NCBI GenBank assembly: GCA_963716235.1 | Contig: CAVQTE010000018.1 | Span: 1-64,000 of the forward strand | Direction of reading: 5' to 3' | From: Sva-07 sp963716235 | GTDB lineage: Bacteria > Actinomycetota > Acidimicrobiia > Acidimicrobiales > Ilumatobacteraceae | Length of the DNA: 64,000 bases | Shown: positions 9,836 through 18,486 of the stretch, in pieces | Position numbering within the stretch: position 1 is the first letter of the stretch | How the letters are laid out: each line of letters begins with the position of its first letter | Made by a program: the position numbers and the translations under genes | Notes under the pieces: generated by a model | What the model was told of the DNA's origin: nothing | The model's input: the letters and a program-made list of their open reading frames with translations, nothing else | Databases searched by the model: none

Positions 9836-10437
9836 GGCAGCTGTTCAGTTGGCGCTTCGTGGCGGCAATCGCTGCACTGGCGGCGTTGGCGTTGTTGGCA
9901 CGAGCGCTGTTGTTGAACGACGACCCGATCGAATCCGTGATCGATCCCGAGCCCGTCGAACGACGCATCGACGTGTTCCAACCCATCGTGTCGGTCGAGC
10001 AGTCGACCGACTTCCGGATCGGTCCGACCGGCGCCACCTCCGGCTACATCGACCTCAGCCTCACCGGCGACCGGGTCGTACGGATTGCTCCCGGCACGCT
10101 CGGTGAGATCGACTGTCCCGAGCTCGCCGAGGACAATCAGTGCGTGTTGTTGGCCGACACGCTCGGCGATGCCGTGGTGTGGTTCTCGATCCTTCCCGCG
10201 GCGCCGCGCGCCACCGTCGAGCTCCCGCCGATCATCGACCTCGACGAGGGTGAGGCAGTCTTCGAGAACGGCTGGAGGATTCCGTACGCGCCCGTGATCG
10301 AGCGTGATTGCGAGGGCGAGGACATCCCCACCTTCTCGGACTTCCTGCGGCGATTCGGTCCCGACAGCGTGACGATCGTCGACCTCGAAACTCGACAGGT
10401 CGTCGCAGTGCGCTGCGGCGAAGCTGTTGCTCGCTGA
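9832..10437 (+). CDS. Hypothetical single-helix anchored protein coupled to hemL
   Basis: The GTG at 9832 lies inside the hemL stop (GTGA overlap), so this is the real start. The 201-residue product has an N-terminal membrane anchor (WRFVAAIAALAALALLARAL, residues 7-26) and an otherwise soluble, acidic beta-rich domain with four cysteines (IDCPELAEDNQCVLL; IERDCEGED; VRCGEAVAR). It would face the outside. I recognise no family. Position at the end of hemB-hemL suggests co-expression with heme synthesis, but no heme-binding motif is evident. Confidence 0.7.
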   Translation: MRQLFSWRFVAAIAALAALALLARALLLNDDPIESVIDPEPVERRIDVFQPIVSVEQSTDFRIGPTGATSGYIDLSLTGDRVVRIAPGTLGEIDCPELAEDNQCVLLADTLGDAVVWFSILPAAPRATVELPPIIDLDEGEAVFENGWRIPYAPVIERDCEGEDIPTFSDFLRRFGPDSVTIVDLETRQVVAVRCGEAVAR

Positions 10438-10452
10438 CCGCGATTCACCCGG

Positions 10453-11388
10453 CTAACGCAGCAGCGCGTGCGCAGCGGCGAGCCCTGAATTGTGAGCAGC
10501 TTCGACGCGCGGTCCGTCGAACGCGTCACCGGCGAGGACGATGCCGCCGTCGGCCGACACCCAGCACGGATCGGGCCACGGGGTTCGCGGCGTGGCGAAG
10601 CGCCACTTCTTCACGTGCGCCTCGACGATGGCTGCGTCGCCGAGCCAAGGACCGGCGAGGTCGACCAGCGAGGCCATCACGTCGGTGGTGTCGCGCTCCC
10701 AGTGCGTCTCGCTCCACGTGGCGGAGGCATGCAGCGTGATCGCGGGGGTGGCGCTGACGCCCTTGGCGACGTTGTCGGCGACGAAGGCGACGTGGTCGTT
10801 CGGGCCTTGGACGCCTCCGGGCGCCTCGATCCGCGGCGGGCGGTCGAGTGTTGCCAAGAGGGCGATCGTGCGGTCGTACTCGGTGCGCATCAACCGGTCG
10901 TCGAGTTCGATCGATGCGTCGGCGAGCAGCGCGAACGCCTGCGGGAGTGGCGTTGTCACCACGACCCGGTCGGCGACGCGCACCGAACCGTCGTCGATGA
11001 CGACCCTCCACTGCGAGCCTGTCGGGCGGACGGCGAAGGCCATCGTCGAACACGACACGTCGAGGCCCGCTGCCAGGTCCTTCGCGAGTGAATTCATGCC
11101 GGCTGGTGCGACGTACCGCTCGTGAGCGTCGGTGGATCCGAACCCGTGCGACCACACCGTGACCAGACCCCGCTCGATCCAGGCATCGACGCGATGCTGG
11201 AAGGCGGGCGTTCGCACCGTGAAGAACTGGGCTCCGTGGTCGAGTGTTGCAGCACCGATGCGCCGGGTGGCGAGGCGACCGCCGGGTGAGCGGCCCTTGT
11301 CGACGACGGAGACGTCTGCGCCGGCGGCCCGGAGTTCGTCGGCCGCAACGAGGCCGCTGATGCCGGCCCCGACGATCACCACCCGCAT
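10453..11388 (-). CDS. Renalase-like FAD-dependent oxidoreductase
   Basis: The protein begins MRVVIVGAGISGLVAADELR, a textbook FAD/NAD Rossmann motif (GxGxxG). It continues with KGRSPGGRLATRR and DHGAQFFTVRTPAF, typical of renalase and related amine-oxidase-like flavoproteins. The C-terminal FAD signature is LAGDAFDGPRVEAAHNSGLA. At 311 residues it is normal for the family, whose bacterial members oxidise aberrant dihydronicotinamides. The ATG at 11388 overlaps the upstream hydrolase stop by 1 bp (TGATG), so it is the last gene of a four-gene operon. Confidence 0.88.
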   Translation of the reverse strand: MRVVIVGAGISGLVAADELRAAGADVSVVDKGRSPGGRLATRRIGAATLDHGAQFFTVRTPAFQHRVDAWIERGLVTVWSHGFGSTDAHERYVAPAGMNSLAKDLAAGLDVSCSTMAFAVRPTGSQWRVVIDDGSVRVADRVVVTTPLPQAFALLADASIELDDRLMRTEYDRTIALLATLDRPPRIEAPGGVQGPNDHVAFVADNVAKGVSATPAITLHASATWSETHWERDTTDVMASLVDLAGPWLGDAAIVEAHVKKWRFATPRTPWPDPCWVSADGGIVLAGDAFDGPRVEAAHNSGLAAAHALLR

Positions 11389-12260
11389 CAGCTGGCGGCG
11401 AGTGCGTCGTCGAGCCGAGCCTGCTCGCTGACGTTGGCCTGGTGGGCCCGCTCGGCTCGACCCAGGAACTCCAACAACACCCGGTTGAACGTGGAGGCGT
11501 GCTCGACCATGAACCCGTGGGCTGCGCCGCTGATGACGACCAGCTCGGCGGTCGGGATCGTGTCGGCGAGGTCCTCGCTGTCGCCTCGTGGAGTGAGGAT
11601 GTCCTGATTGCCGACCATCACGAGTGTCGGCACGGTGATGTCGGGCAGTCGGTCGATCAGGTCCTGATGCATTTCGCCGGCGGCGAGGATGGCGTCGCAC
11701 TGGGCGGCGAACGCATGGGCCGGGCGCACGGGAGCGAGTGGCCCGAGCCACCCGATGGCCGGCAGGAGCCGGCGGAACGACCGGGGGCCGATCACCCAAC
11801 GAGCCGCTTCGTGACCCATCGAGGCGATGCCGCGTTCCAATGCCGCGTCGCGCCAGCTCGTGAGGAGCTCCTCACGCCACGGATGATTGCGGCCGGCGGT
11901 ACACGCCAGCGTCAGCGATCGAGTTCGTTCGGGGTACTTCACGGCGACGATCTGGCTGATCGCCCCGCCCATCGATGCACCGACCACATGGGCGGTCTCC
12001 ACCCCCGCATGGTCGAGCACGGCGACGGCATCGTCGGCCATCTGCTCGAGGTCGTACGTACCGTGGGGCTTGTCGCTGCGACCGGCCCCCCGGTTGTCCA
12101 GTGCAACCGCCCGGTACCACGGTGCCGTGGCGAGCCGTTGCAGATTCCAACCGTTCTTGTCGGCGCCGAGACCCTGGATGAACAGGATCGGCGGCGCTCC
12201 CGGACGACCGGTGACCTGGTAGTGGATGCGAGTGCCGTCCGAGCTGCGAATGTACGACAT
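11388..12260 (-). CDS. Alpha/beta hydrolase
   Basis: This is a 290-residue alpha/beta-hydrolase-fold protein. It carries the oxyanion region LFIQGLGADKNGW, the nucleophile elbow VVGASMGGAISQ (Ser near 95), a likely acid in GNQDILTPRGD and the catalytic His in SGAAHGFMVEH. The order matches small esterases or C-C bond hydrolases, and the substrate is unknown. The start at 12260 overlaps the previous stop as TGATG, and the same arrangement occurs at its own end, so translation is coupled along the operon. Confidence 0.88.
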   Translation of the reverse strand: MSYIRSSDGTRIHYQVTGRPGAPPILFIQGLGADKNGWNLQRLATAPWYRAVALDNRGAGRSDKPHGTYDLEQMADDAVAVLDHAGVETAHVVGASMGGAISQIVAVKYPERTRSLTLACTAGRNHPWREELLTSWRDAALERGIASMGHEAARWVIGPRSFRRLLPAIGWLGPLAPVRPAHAFAAQCDAILAAGEMHQDLIDRLPDITVPTLVMVGNQDILTPRGDSEDLADTIPTAELVVISGAAHGFMVEHASTFNRVLLEFLGRAERAHQANVSEQARLDDALAAS

Positions 12261-12925
12261 CAGGCGCCTCCGAGCCCCGACAACGGGAGCCAGTCGAGGG
12301 GGGTGCCGGTGTGCAGCTCGCCCAACTCGTCGAGCAGCATGGCGATGTCGACACGCACCTGGTCGGCGAGTTCGAGTTCGGACAACGGACCGCGCCGTCG
12401 ACGTGACGATTTCGATGCAGGGCCGATCTCGAGTCTGGCTCCACGCCGCAGCGGGCTGCTCGACGTGGCGGCGGGGTACACCGACACGCCGACCGACAAT
12501 GCCGCGCCGACCAGGGTGTGATCGACGCGACCGACAGCTCCGTGCTCGGCCCCCATGACCACGAGCTGGCCGCCCGCCAGGGCGCCGGCGACTTCCTCGG
12601 GGTGGTCGAGCAGGCCACCGATGCGTCGGCTGAACGCCCCGACCGGCGCGGTGTCCGGACGCCCGACGAAGCGAACGGGTTGATGGAGCGTCTCGGCGAG
12701 CGCGAGCGCGGCGTAGATCGGCGACAACGCGAACCGGCGTGCGTTCACCACGATGAGGGCGCCCTTGCGCCGGGGGAGGTACTGGCTGCCCCCGACCGCT
12801 ACGTCCCATCGCAGATTGGCCAGGCGAATCACCGTGGCCACGAGGGCGGGGTCACGGCCCCAGTCGTCGACCATGCCGGAGGGGACGTCGCCGGCTCTCA
12901 GGCTGATCACGGGTGCGCGTACCAT
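12260..12925 (-). CDS. Lysophospholipid acyltransferase-like protein without the HX4D motif
   Basis: The 221-residue product resembles the PlsC-like acyltransferases that often sit beside epimerases in actinobacteria. It has the GALIVVNARRFALSPIYAA segment and later RPDTAPVGAFSRRIGGLL and GQLVVMGAEHGAVGR. Where active PlsC enzymes have NHxSxxD, this one has NARRFAL, so the catalytic His and Asp are absent. It may be an inactive or re-purposed paralogue. It is joined to both neighbours by 1-bp TGATG overlaps. Confidence 0.55.
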   Translation of the reverse strand: MVRAPVISLRAGDVPSGMVDDWGRDPALVATVIRLANLRWDVAVGGSQYLPRRKGALIVVNARRFALSPIYAALALAETLHQPVRFVGRPDTAPVGAFSRRIGGLLDHPEEVAGALAGGQLVVMGAEHGAVGRVDHTLVGAALSVGVSVYPAATSSSPLRRGARLEIGPASKSSRRRRGPLSELELADQVRVDIAMLLDELGELHTGTPLDWLPLSGLGGA

Positions 12926-13896
12926 CAGGCCACCTGGACTCGTGCGGGTTGACGAATGATGCTCGGCCAGTGGTACAGCCGATCGATGACCTCGGTCGTG
13001 GTGGTCTCGGCCTCGAAACCGAGCAGCGTTCGCATGCGTGTGTTGTCGGCGAGCCGCCCCCGGTGGAGCACCTCGGCGACGTGGTCGGGGATCGGTGCGC
13101 CGGCCAAGTGGCTCAGCGTGCGAACGATCTGCCAGTCGGGCCCGATCAACGGGATAGGGATCCGCCGGCCTCGGCGTGCGGCTTGGAGGGCGGTGATCGC
13201 GCCGGATGCGACGACGTTGACGGGCTCCGAGAGCCCGGTCCGTGCCGCCGCGACGAACGCCCGGGCGGCGTCGCGGTCTTCGATGACGGCGAACGGTGGG
13301 TCGGCGAGCACGCTGAACGGTACGGCCGGCATCCGTAACAGGCGCCCGAGCGGCGACGGCACGTGGGGCCCGAGGACGGGGGCCAAGCGAAGTGCGCCGA
13401 CGCTGACCCCGACACGTTTGCCGACCTGAGCGGCCGTTCGTTCGATGGCCGCGACCGTCCGGCCCCAGTCGCTGGTCGGCTGGATCGGAGCAGACTCACA
13501 GGGGCGGGTGAGTGCACCTCGTGCTCGACCGTAGATCTCGATCCCGCTGCGCACGACGACGTGTTCGAGCGCCGGGCACTCCGCGGCTGCACCGATGATC
13601 GACGTTGCCGCCTGGTCCGTGAGCGTCGCCGCTTCGCTCGGAGCGGCGCGGGCGTCGGGCTCCCAGACGCCGATGTGGACGAGGACGTGAGGATTGAAGT
13701 CGACGACGGTGTCGACGATTCGATCGTGCTCGTCGGGGTGGATGCGGTGGAACACCGTGCGGTTGAGGCGCCGACGGGGTGGATCGGTATCGATGCCCGA
13801 GAGCGCGCCGACCCAGTCCTCGGCCTCGAGGAGACTCGCCACCAAGGTGCCGAGTTCGCCCCCGACACCACTGACGAACACTCGACGCCCGGCCAT
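12925..13896 (-). CDS. NAD-dependent epimerase/dehydratase family protein
   Basis: This is an extended SDR with an N-terminal VFVSGVGGELGTLVA nucleotide-binding motif. A YGRARG segment near residue 123 stands at the position of the catalytic Tyr, but the normal following Lys is not where YxxxK would put it. The 323-residue length fits the family. It is the first gene of a minus-strand operon that continues with acyltransferase-like, hydrolase and flavoprotein genes. The substrate could be a sugar nucleotide or a sterol- or lipid-like molecule; nothing in the sequence decides this. Confidence 0.8.
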   Translation of the reverse strand: MAGRRVFVSGVGGELGTLVASLLEAEDWVGALSGIDTDPPRRRLNRTVFHRIHPDEHDRIVDTVVDFNPHVLVHIGVWEPDARAAPSEAATLTDQAATSIIGAAAECPALEHVVVRSGIEIYGRARGALTRPCESAPIQPTSDWGRTVAAIERTAAQVGKRVGVSVGALRLAPVLGPHVPSPLGRLLRMPAVPFSVLADPPFAVIEDRDAARAFVAAARTGLSEPVNVVASGAITALQAARRGRRIPIPLIGPDWQIVRTLSHLAGAPIPDHVAEVLHRGRLADNTRMRTLLGFEAETTTTEVIDRLYHWPSIIRQPARVQVA

Positions 13897-13957
13897 GAGA
13901 TGAACGCTACTCGTACATGAGGGTCAAGTCTGCGGTGGGGGGTGCCGATACGTCGTC

Positions 13958-14581
13958 ATGGCCATGTCGACGCGAACCCGGGCCTGTTCGTTGGTCGTTG
14001 CCACGATCGTGAGTCTCGTCGGCGCGGGGTCGTTCACGCAGGCGCAAGGGGTCAGCGCCCCGGTGGCGCTGAACGAACCGGGAGAGGCCCTCGTGCCGGC
14101 GGAACGGCTGATTCTGCGGAAGCCTGCGGTTCCGGCGGGGAAGTTGCAGTTTCCGGTCGACCCGGGCACGGACTGCTACGTCCTCGACAACTTCGGCGAC
14201 GGACGCGATCTCGACACCCGCCTCCACGAGGGGATCGACATCATGGGAAGTGCCGGCCGTGAGGTGTTCGCGGTGGCCGCCGGCACCCTGACGAAGCGCT
14301 ACACGAACACAGGGACCGCGGGGTGGGGTTGGACCCTCTACGACGCGGAGACGAAGACGACCTACAAGTACTACCACCTCGCCGAGGACCCTCACGGTCT
14401 CGTCGAAGGGAACACCGTGAAGGCCGGCGACGTCATCGGCTTCGTCGGCAGCAGCGGCACCTCGGGCGAGACGAATTTCCACCTGCACTTCGAGGTGAGG
14501 CCGGCCAATGTGGCAGTCGATCCGTTGCCGCTGCTGTTCATCGACACCAAGGCGTGTCGAGTGTCGCCGCCGATTCGTTGA
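13958..14581 (+). CDS. Secreted M23-family metallopeptidase
   Basis: The 207-residue protein starts with a signal peptide (RTRACSLVVATIVSLVGAG, then FTQAQG). The mature part has the M23/LytM zinc motif: HEGIDIMG (His and Asp ligands) near residue 90 and HLHFEV (HxH) near residue 180, plus YYHLAEDP. M23 enzymes cut peptidoglycan peptide crosslinks. It stands alone, 61 bp from the divergent epimerase start, and faces a convergent minus-strand gene at its 3' end. Confidence 0.9.
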   Translation: MAMSTRTRACSLVVATIVSLVGAGSFTQAQGVSAPVALNEPGEALVPAERLILRKPAVPAGKLQFPVDPGTDCYVLDNFGDGRDLDTRLHEGIDIMGSAGREVFAVAAGTLTKRYTNTGTAGWGWTLYDAETKTTYKYYHLAEDPHGLVEGNTVKAGDVIGFVGSSGTSGETNFHLHFEVRPANVAVDPLPLLFIDTKACRVSPPIR

Positions 14582-14590
14582 CGACGGCCC

Positions 14591-15097
14591 TCAGCGCAAG
14601 TCGTGCGCGCGCAGGATGATCTCGCGAGCGAACGGATCGAGTGGTCGTCCCGCAAGGCGCTCGGTCACCTGGATGGCCTGCGTGGGCTCCTCGATGAGGC
14701 CCGCCCAGCGGATGTATCCACCCATGATGCCGAGGATGCGGTCGCCGACCTCGTCGCCGTGCACGAGCACCTTGGTGCCGTGGCGCAGCAGGTCTCGGAT
14801 CTCGGTGTACAGCGCCTTGAGGTACTGATCGGTGTGCTCGCTGTTGAACGGGCGGTGCCGGTAGGGCAACTGCAGTTCGTCGTAGTTGTGCAGATTGTGG
14901 GGTGCAGCGATGATCGACAGGACGCAGCCGAAGCCGTTCTCACGCAGCCAGATGATCTCCTCCTGGCGCCGCACCCGACGATGGCTGTCGCCGACCCCGC
15001 CGGGCCGCTCGCAGATCGCGAGCTTGTCCTTGAGGATCCACGTGAAATTACGCGGGGTGATCCCGAGCGCCCACTTGCCACGCAACCGAGGGGGCAT
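14591..15097 (-). CDS. Dual-specificity-phosphatase-like protein lacking the catalytic cysteine
   Basis: The segment VLVHGDEVGDRILGIMGGY corresponds to the PTP P-loop (HCX5R): His and Arg are kept but the position of the nucleophilic Cys is Gly. The upstream part (WLRENGFGCVLSIIAAPHN, YDELQLPYRHRPF) matches the usual PTP core, where a fall-back acid loop precedes the P-loop. Starting at ATG 15097 gives 168 residues, and no closer start exists after tilS ends at 15147. It may bind rather than hydrolyse a phosphorylated ligand. Confidence 0.6.
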   Translation of the reverse strand: MPPRLRGKWALGITPRNFTWILKDKLAICERPGGVGDSHRRVRRQEEIIWLRENGFGCVLSIIAAPHNLHNYDELQLPYRHRPFNSEHTDQYLKALYTEIRDLLRHGTKVLVHGDEVGDRILGIMGGYIRWAGLIEEPTQAIQVTERLAGRPLDPFAREIILRAHDLR

Positions 15098-15146
15098 CAG
15101 CGGGCGGGTTCCGGGCAGGCGCAGGACGTCATAACGGGTGGCCAGG

Positions 15147-16040
15147 CTACCGGGTGGCGGACCCGGTCGGGAAAAGAACCAGCCGGTCGCGGCGCCGCTC
15201 GATTCGCAGACCCCCGGCAAGCTCGCAGGCGGCCGATTCGCCGTGCGCCACGGCCAACACGCGAGCGACGCCGGCTGCGTCGGGTGGATAGCCGTCGTCT
15301 GCGAGCCAACGGCGCACGGCTCGCACTGCCAACGGAACGGGAGCGTCGATGAGCGCATCGACGTCGGTCGGGTCGAGGCGTGCGGCGAGGTCGTCGAGCA
15401 ACTGATCGTCGTCGCGCAACAGCGATGCGGTGCGGTTCAGCAGCACCGTCACGTCACGTTCGGCGATGTCGTCGAGCAGGGGGATGACCTCATGGCGGAC
15501 GCGATTGCGTCGAAAGCGCGGATCGGTGTTGGTGGGGTCGTCGGCGACTTCGAGCTCGAGGAGGCGACACAGCGCTTCGGTCTCGGAGCGGCGCAAGCCG
15601 AGAATGGGATGCTGTGGGCCGGGTTCGATGGCGCCGAGGCCCGTGGCACCGGAGCCCCGCAGCAGCGCCAGCAGGACGGTTTCGGCCTGGTCGTCGGCCG
15701 TGTGCCCGGTGAGCGCTCCGGGGCCGAGTGCGCTGCGACGGACGTCGCGTGCCCGCGCCTCGAGGTTGGGTCCGTCGCTCAGTTCCACACGATGCACGCG
15801 GAATTCCGCGCCGAGGCGTGCTGCGGTGGTTGCGGCGATGTCGGCATCGTGGTGAGCGCCGGGGCGCAGGCCGTGGTCGACGTGGACGGCGGTGACTGCA
15901 CAGCCCGCTTCGATCGCGAGGGCAACCAGCGCCGTGGAATCGGCTCCACCGGAGAGTCCGCACACGACGGCGGTGCCGGCGGGCGGGAAGGTGCAGCGAG
16001 ACAGGAGGGTGGACAGGTCGCGCATGCCGGGTCTCAGCAT
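15147..16040 (-). CDS. tilS: tRNA(Ile)-lysidine synthase
   Basis: TilS converts C34 of tRNA-Ile(CAU) to lysidine so that it decodes AUA. The ATP-pyrophosphatase PP-loop is clear (GLSGGADSTALVAL, near residue 40), followed by AVHVDHGLRPGA and TGHTADDQAETVLLALLRG. The start is at ATG 16040 (MLRPGMRDLSTLL) or 16025. About 297 residues is normal for actinobacterial TilS, which lacks the long C-terminal domain of E. coli. The upstream gene is a 52-aa membrane protein 11 bp away. Confidence 0.93.
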   Translation of the reverse strand: MLRPGMRDLSTLLSRCTFPPAGTAVVCGLSGGADSTALVALAIEAGCAVTAVHVDHGLRPGAHHDADIAATTAARLGAEFRVHRVELSDGPNLEARARDVRRSALGPGALTGHTADDQAETVLLALLRGSGATGLGAIEPGPQHPILGLRRSETEALCRLLELEVADDPTNTDPRFRRNRVRHEVIPLLDDIAERDVTVLLNRTASLLRDDDQLLDDLAARLDPTDVDALIDAPVPLAVRAVRRWLADDGYPPDAAGVARVLAVAHGESAACELAGGLRIERRRDRLVLFPTGSATR

Positions 16041-16051
16041 GCCCGCCGTAG

Positions 16052-16210
16052 CTACAGGTCGGTGTGCCGGGCGCGCTGCTGCTTCGCCGTCGGGTACTTC
16101 TGCGATGACACGAACTTGATGTAGCCGACCACCAACACGATCAGGAAGATCACCGAGACGAGAACGAGCGCAATGCCGATCCACCAGTGCCACACGTTTG
16201 CGACGAGCAT
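16052..16210 (-). CDS. Small single-pass membrane protein (52 aa)
   Basis: The reverse strand gives MLVANVWHWWIGIALV and a continuous hydrophobic helix to about residue 29 (IFLIVLVVGY), then a basic tail ending QQRARHTDL. It sits tightly between the anti-sigma gene and tilS in the same orientation. The composition (WHWW cap, long aliphatic helix, positive tail) is coherent and codon use is like the neighbours, so it is probably a real small gene. Function is unknown. Confidence 0.65.
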   Translation of the reverse strand: MLVANVWHWWIGIALVLVSVIFLIVLVVGYIKFVSSQKYPTAKQQRARHTDL

Positions 16211-16271
16211 GATCGGAGAGGCTAACCCCCGGGTCGGACCCGCACACAGTTCTCGACGCGCCGGCGATCGA

Positions 16272-16571
16272 TCAGCCGATCTGGCCGTCGCCGTCGAAGT
16301 CGGTGCCGAAACACAGCTCGATCTTGGCGAGCAGGTCGGGTGGCATCTCGTCGTTGTGGCACTTCTCCGCCACGACCGCCTTCAGCTCGGCGTGGAAGTC
16401 GAAGGCACCCAGGCAGTCCATGCATCCGTCGAGATGGTGTCGGATTGCGCCTTGCTGTTCGTCGGACAGTTCGCCGTCGAGGAACACGTCGAGTTCTCGC
16501 AGCGTCTGATTGCAGTCGCGGGTCGCAGTCGGCTGACTGGATGCTTCGCTGTTCACCTCGTCATCCATCAA
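16272..16571 (-). CDS. Zinc-type anti-sigma factor, RsrA-like
   Basis: The 99-residue protein contains the ZAS metal motif HHLDGCMDC (HxxxCxxC, residues ~45-53) and an upstream Cys in TRDCNQTL, as in RsrA, the redox-sensitive zinc anti-sigma factor of SigR. Oxidation of the thiols would release the sigma factor encoded just upstream. Its ATG overlaps the sigma stop by 4 bp (ATGA), fixing stoichiometric expression. The C-terminal tail (TDFDGDGQIG) is unusually acidic and resembles an EF-hand loop in composition. Confidence 0.88.
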   Translation of the reverse strand: MMDDEVNSEASSQPTATRDCNQTLRELDVFLDGELSDEQQGAIRHHLDGCMDCLGAFDFHAELKAVVAEKCHNDEMPPDLLAKIELCFGTDFDGDGQIG

Positions 16572-17143
16572 CCCTGCTCCTCTGCGGCCACGAGCCCCCG
16601 TGCGAGGGCGAAATCGTGCAACGCCTTCTGCATCGCTTTTCTTCCCCGATGCAGCCGTGACATGACGGTTCCGATGGGGATGTCGAGCATCTCGGCGATC
16701 TCCTTGTACGAGAACCCTTCGACGTCGGCGAGTATCACCGGCAGCCGGAAGTTGTCGGGGAGGTCTTCGAGTGCTTGCTTCACCTCGTCGTCGGGAAGCA
16801 GTGCCATCAGGGACTCCTCGGCCGACCGACTGACCGCTGCGTTCTGCAGCGCTCCGATGTTCCTGTAGAGGTAGAGGTCTTCGAAGTCACCCAGTTCGGT
16901 CTCGTCCGGCCGCCGCTGCTTCGCTCGGTAGGAGTTGATGAACGTGTTCGTCATGATCCGGAACAACCAGGCACGAAGGTTCGTGCCCTCGGTGAACGAG
17001 TGGTAGCTCCGGTACGCCTTGAGGTAGGTCTCCTGCACGAGGTCTTCGGCGTCGGAGCGATTGCGGGTCATGCGCAGCGCACCGGAGTAGAGCTGTGGTG
17101 CGTACTGCATCGCCTCGGCGGCGAACGTTGCCTGGTCGGCCAT
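16568..17143 (-). CDS. ECF sigma factor, SigR/SigH-like (redox stress)
   Basis: Region 2 is visible as ALRMTRNRSDAEDLVQET and LRAWLFRIMTNTFINSYR. Region 4 reads DNFRLPVILADVEGFSYKEI followed by DIPIGTVMSRLHRGRK. The signature DAEDLVQETYLKAYR and coupling to an RsrA-type anti-sigma point to the SigR/SigH group that controls thiol-oxidative stress genes. Starting at ATG 17143 (MADQATFAAEAM) gives 191 residues; the longer frame upstream has no conserved content. A MarR gene ends 32 bp upstream in the same direction. Confidence 0.9.
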   Translation of the reverse strand: MADQATFAAEAMQYAPQLYSGALRMTRNRSDAEDLVQETYLKAYRSYHSFTEGTNLRAWLFRIMTNTFINSYRAKQRRPDETELGDFEDLYLYRNIGALQNAAVSRSAEESLMALLPDDEVKQALEDLPDNFRLPVILADVEGFSYKEIAEMLDIPIGTVMSRLHRGRKAMQKALHDFALARGLVAAEEQG

Positions 17144-17175
17144 GGGCGGGACTGTACCGGGCCGACCGCTCGGGG

Positions 17176-17609
17176 TCAGGGGGTTTCCTGATTGTTCGGA
17201 TCGACCATGCGTGTCATGACGGTGTCGACCGACTCGACGAATCGGTCGAGCAGGTCGGCGAGCTGGCACGCTCGCCGGGTTCGAACTCGCTCAGGATGTG
17301 CATCATCGCCGTCGACCGTCGAGCGGCAACGTCATCGTGTCGCCGGGTGCCCTCGGCGGTGATCCGTACGAGCACGACCCGGCCGTCCTCGGCGGAGGAG
17401 TACCGCTCGACGAGGCCGTCGGCTTCGAGTCGTTGCACTGCCCGGGTGGCGGTCGAGGGATCGACGCGCAGTCGGGCGGCGAGCTCCTTCATCGGCCGGT
17501 CGTTGCGGCGCGACAGCAGATCGAGGGCGTCCATCTGGCCCTGTTCGAGTGGCGTCTCGCGTCCGAACAGGTAGGAGCGCAGTGCAGATGCGCCGGCACC
17601 GCGGCGCAT
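17176..17609 (-). CDS. MarR-family transcriptional regulator, frameshift near the C-terminus
   Basis: The winged helix is clear: GQMDALDLLSRRNDRPMKEL, then RLRVDPSTATRAVQRLEADG and VERYSSAEDGRVVLVRIT (the DxR wing). One base appears to be missing near 17266, after which the last helix continues as LADLLDRFVESVDTVMTRM to the stop at 17176. The ATG at 17609 is the first in frame, but conserved-looking sequence (RIGRAWIE) extends upstream, so the real start may be a rare codon or lie behind a second frameshift. The divergent hydrolase at 17727 is a candidate target. Confidence 0.75.
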
Positions 17610-17726
17610 CTCGATCCAGGCGCGTCCGATCCGACGGGCGTGTTCCCGATCGGTGCGGTTCCGGAAGTCGACCGCACTTGGTTCCGCTGGCTGGGCTCGG
17701 CATGTGCGTTTGTACGGTAGTGAGCC

Positions 17727-18440
17727 ATGGGTGACGTCGACGGAGCGGAGCAACCAACGGATCCGTCCGATCCGACGGCGCTCGAGGCGTTGCACGTGCT
17801 GGCCGCGACCGAGGTGGAGGTGACGCCGACGTTTCGACACCGTGAGATCTACACGCGGCGCGGGCTGCTCACGGTGCTCACGCACGAGCCGGCGCCCGCA
17901 ACCGCGCTCGGTGCTGCCATCGTGGCGTGTGGCGGTGCGCTGGGCGGCATGCTCGGCCCCGGTCATGCGTTGTACCACTCGCTCGGCGAGCGATGGGCGG
18001 CTCGGGGCGTGCGCTTCGTGCGGGTCGGGTATCGAGAACCGAACAATCTCGATCTGTGCGCGCATGATCTGGCCTGCGGCGTGGAGCTGGCCCGTGATGC
18101 CGGCGCCGAGCGAGTTGTCGTGATGGGGCACAGCTTCGGCGGCGCGGTGGCTGTTCGCTGTGCGGTCGTCATGCCGGTGTCGGTCGTCGGCGTGGTCACC
18201 TTCGCCACACAGTCGGCGGGCTGCGAGGTGGCTGGAGCACTCGACGGTCGTCCACTGCTGTTGTTCCATGGCGACCGCGACGAGTTGCTGCCGGCTGAGG
18301 CGAGCTACGTGGTCGCGGCGATCGCCGGGCATGGTGAGGTCGTGATGCTGCCCGGTGACGGCCACCTGCTGGGCAAGAGCGACGCTGCCATCACCGAACG
18401 CCTCGACGACTGGCTCCCGCCCGTCCTGCTCCCCACCTGA
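17727..18440 (+). CDS. Alpha/beta hydrolase (dienelactone-hydrolase-like)
   Basis: The 237-residue protein has the nucleophile elbow VVMGHSFGGAVAVRCA (Ser near 134), the acid in LLLFHGDRDELLPAE and His in PGDGHLLGKSD. The oxyanion region ACGGALGGMLGPGHALY resembles DeoR- or KANL3/Tex30-type hydrolases of ~220 residues. The ATG at 17727 lies within a CCATGG shared with a minus-strand ATG of another frame, so a downstream start is possible. It is divergent from the MarR gene. Confidence 0.85.
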   Translation: MGDVDGAEQPTDPSDPTALEALHVLAATEVEVTPTFRHREIYTRRGLLTVLTHEPAPATALGAAIVACGGALGGMLGPGHALYHSLGERWAARGVRFVRVGYREPNNLDLCAHDLACGVELARDAGAERVVVMGHSFGGAVAVRCAVVMPVSVVGVVTFATQSAGCEVAGALDGRPLLLFHGDRDELLPAEASYVVAAIAGHGEVVMLPGDGHLLGKSDAAITERLDDWLPPVLLPT

Positions 18441-18486
18441 CCCCTCCCCGCCTGACCCCGCTCCAATCCCGAAAAATGCGCTGGCG

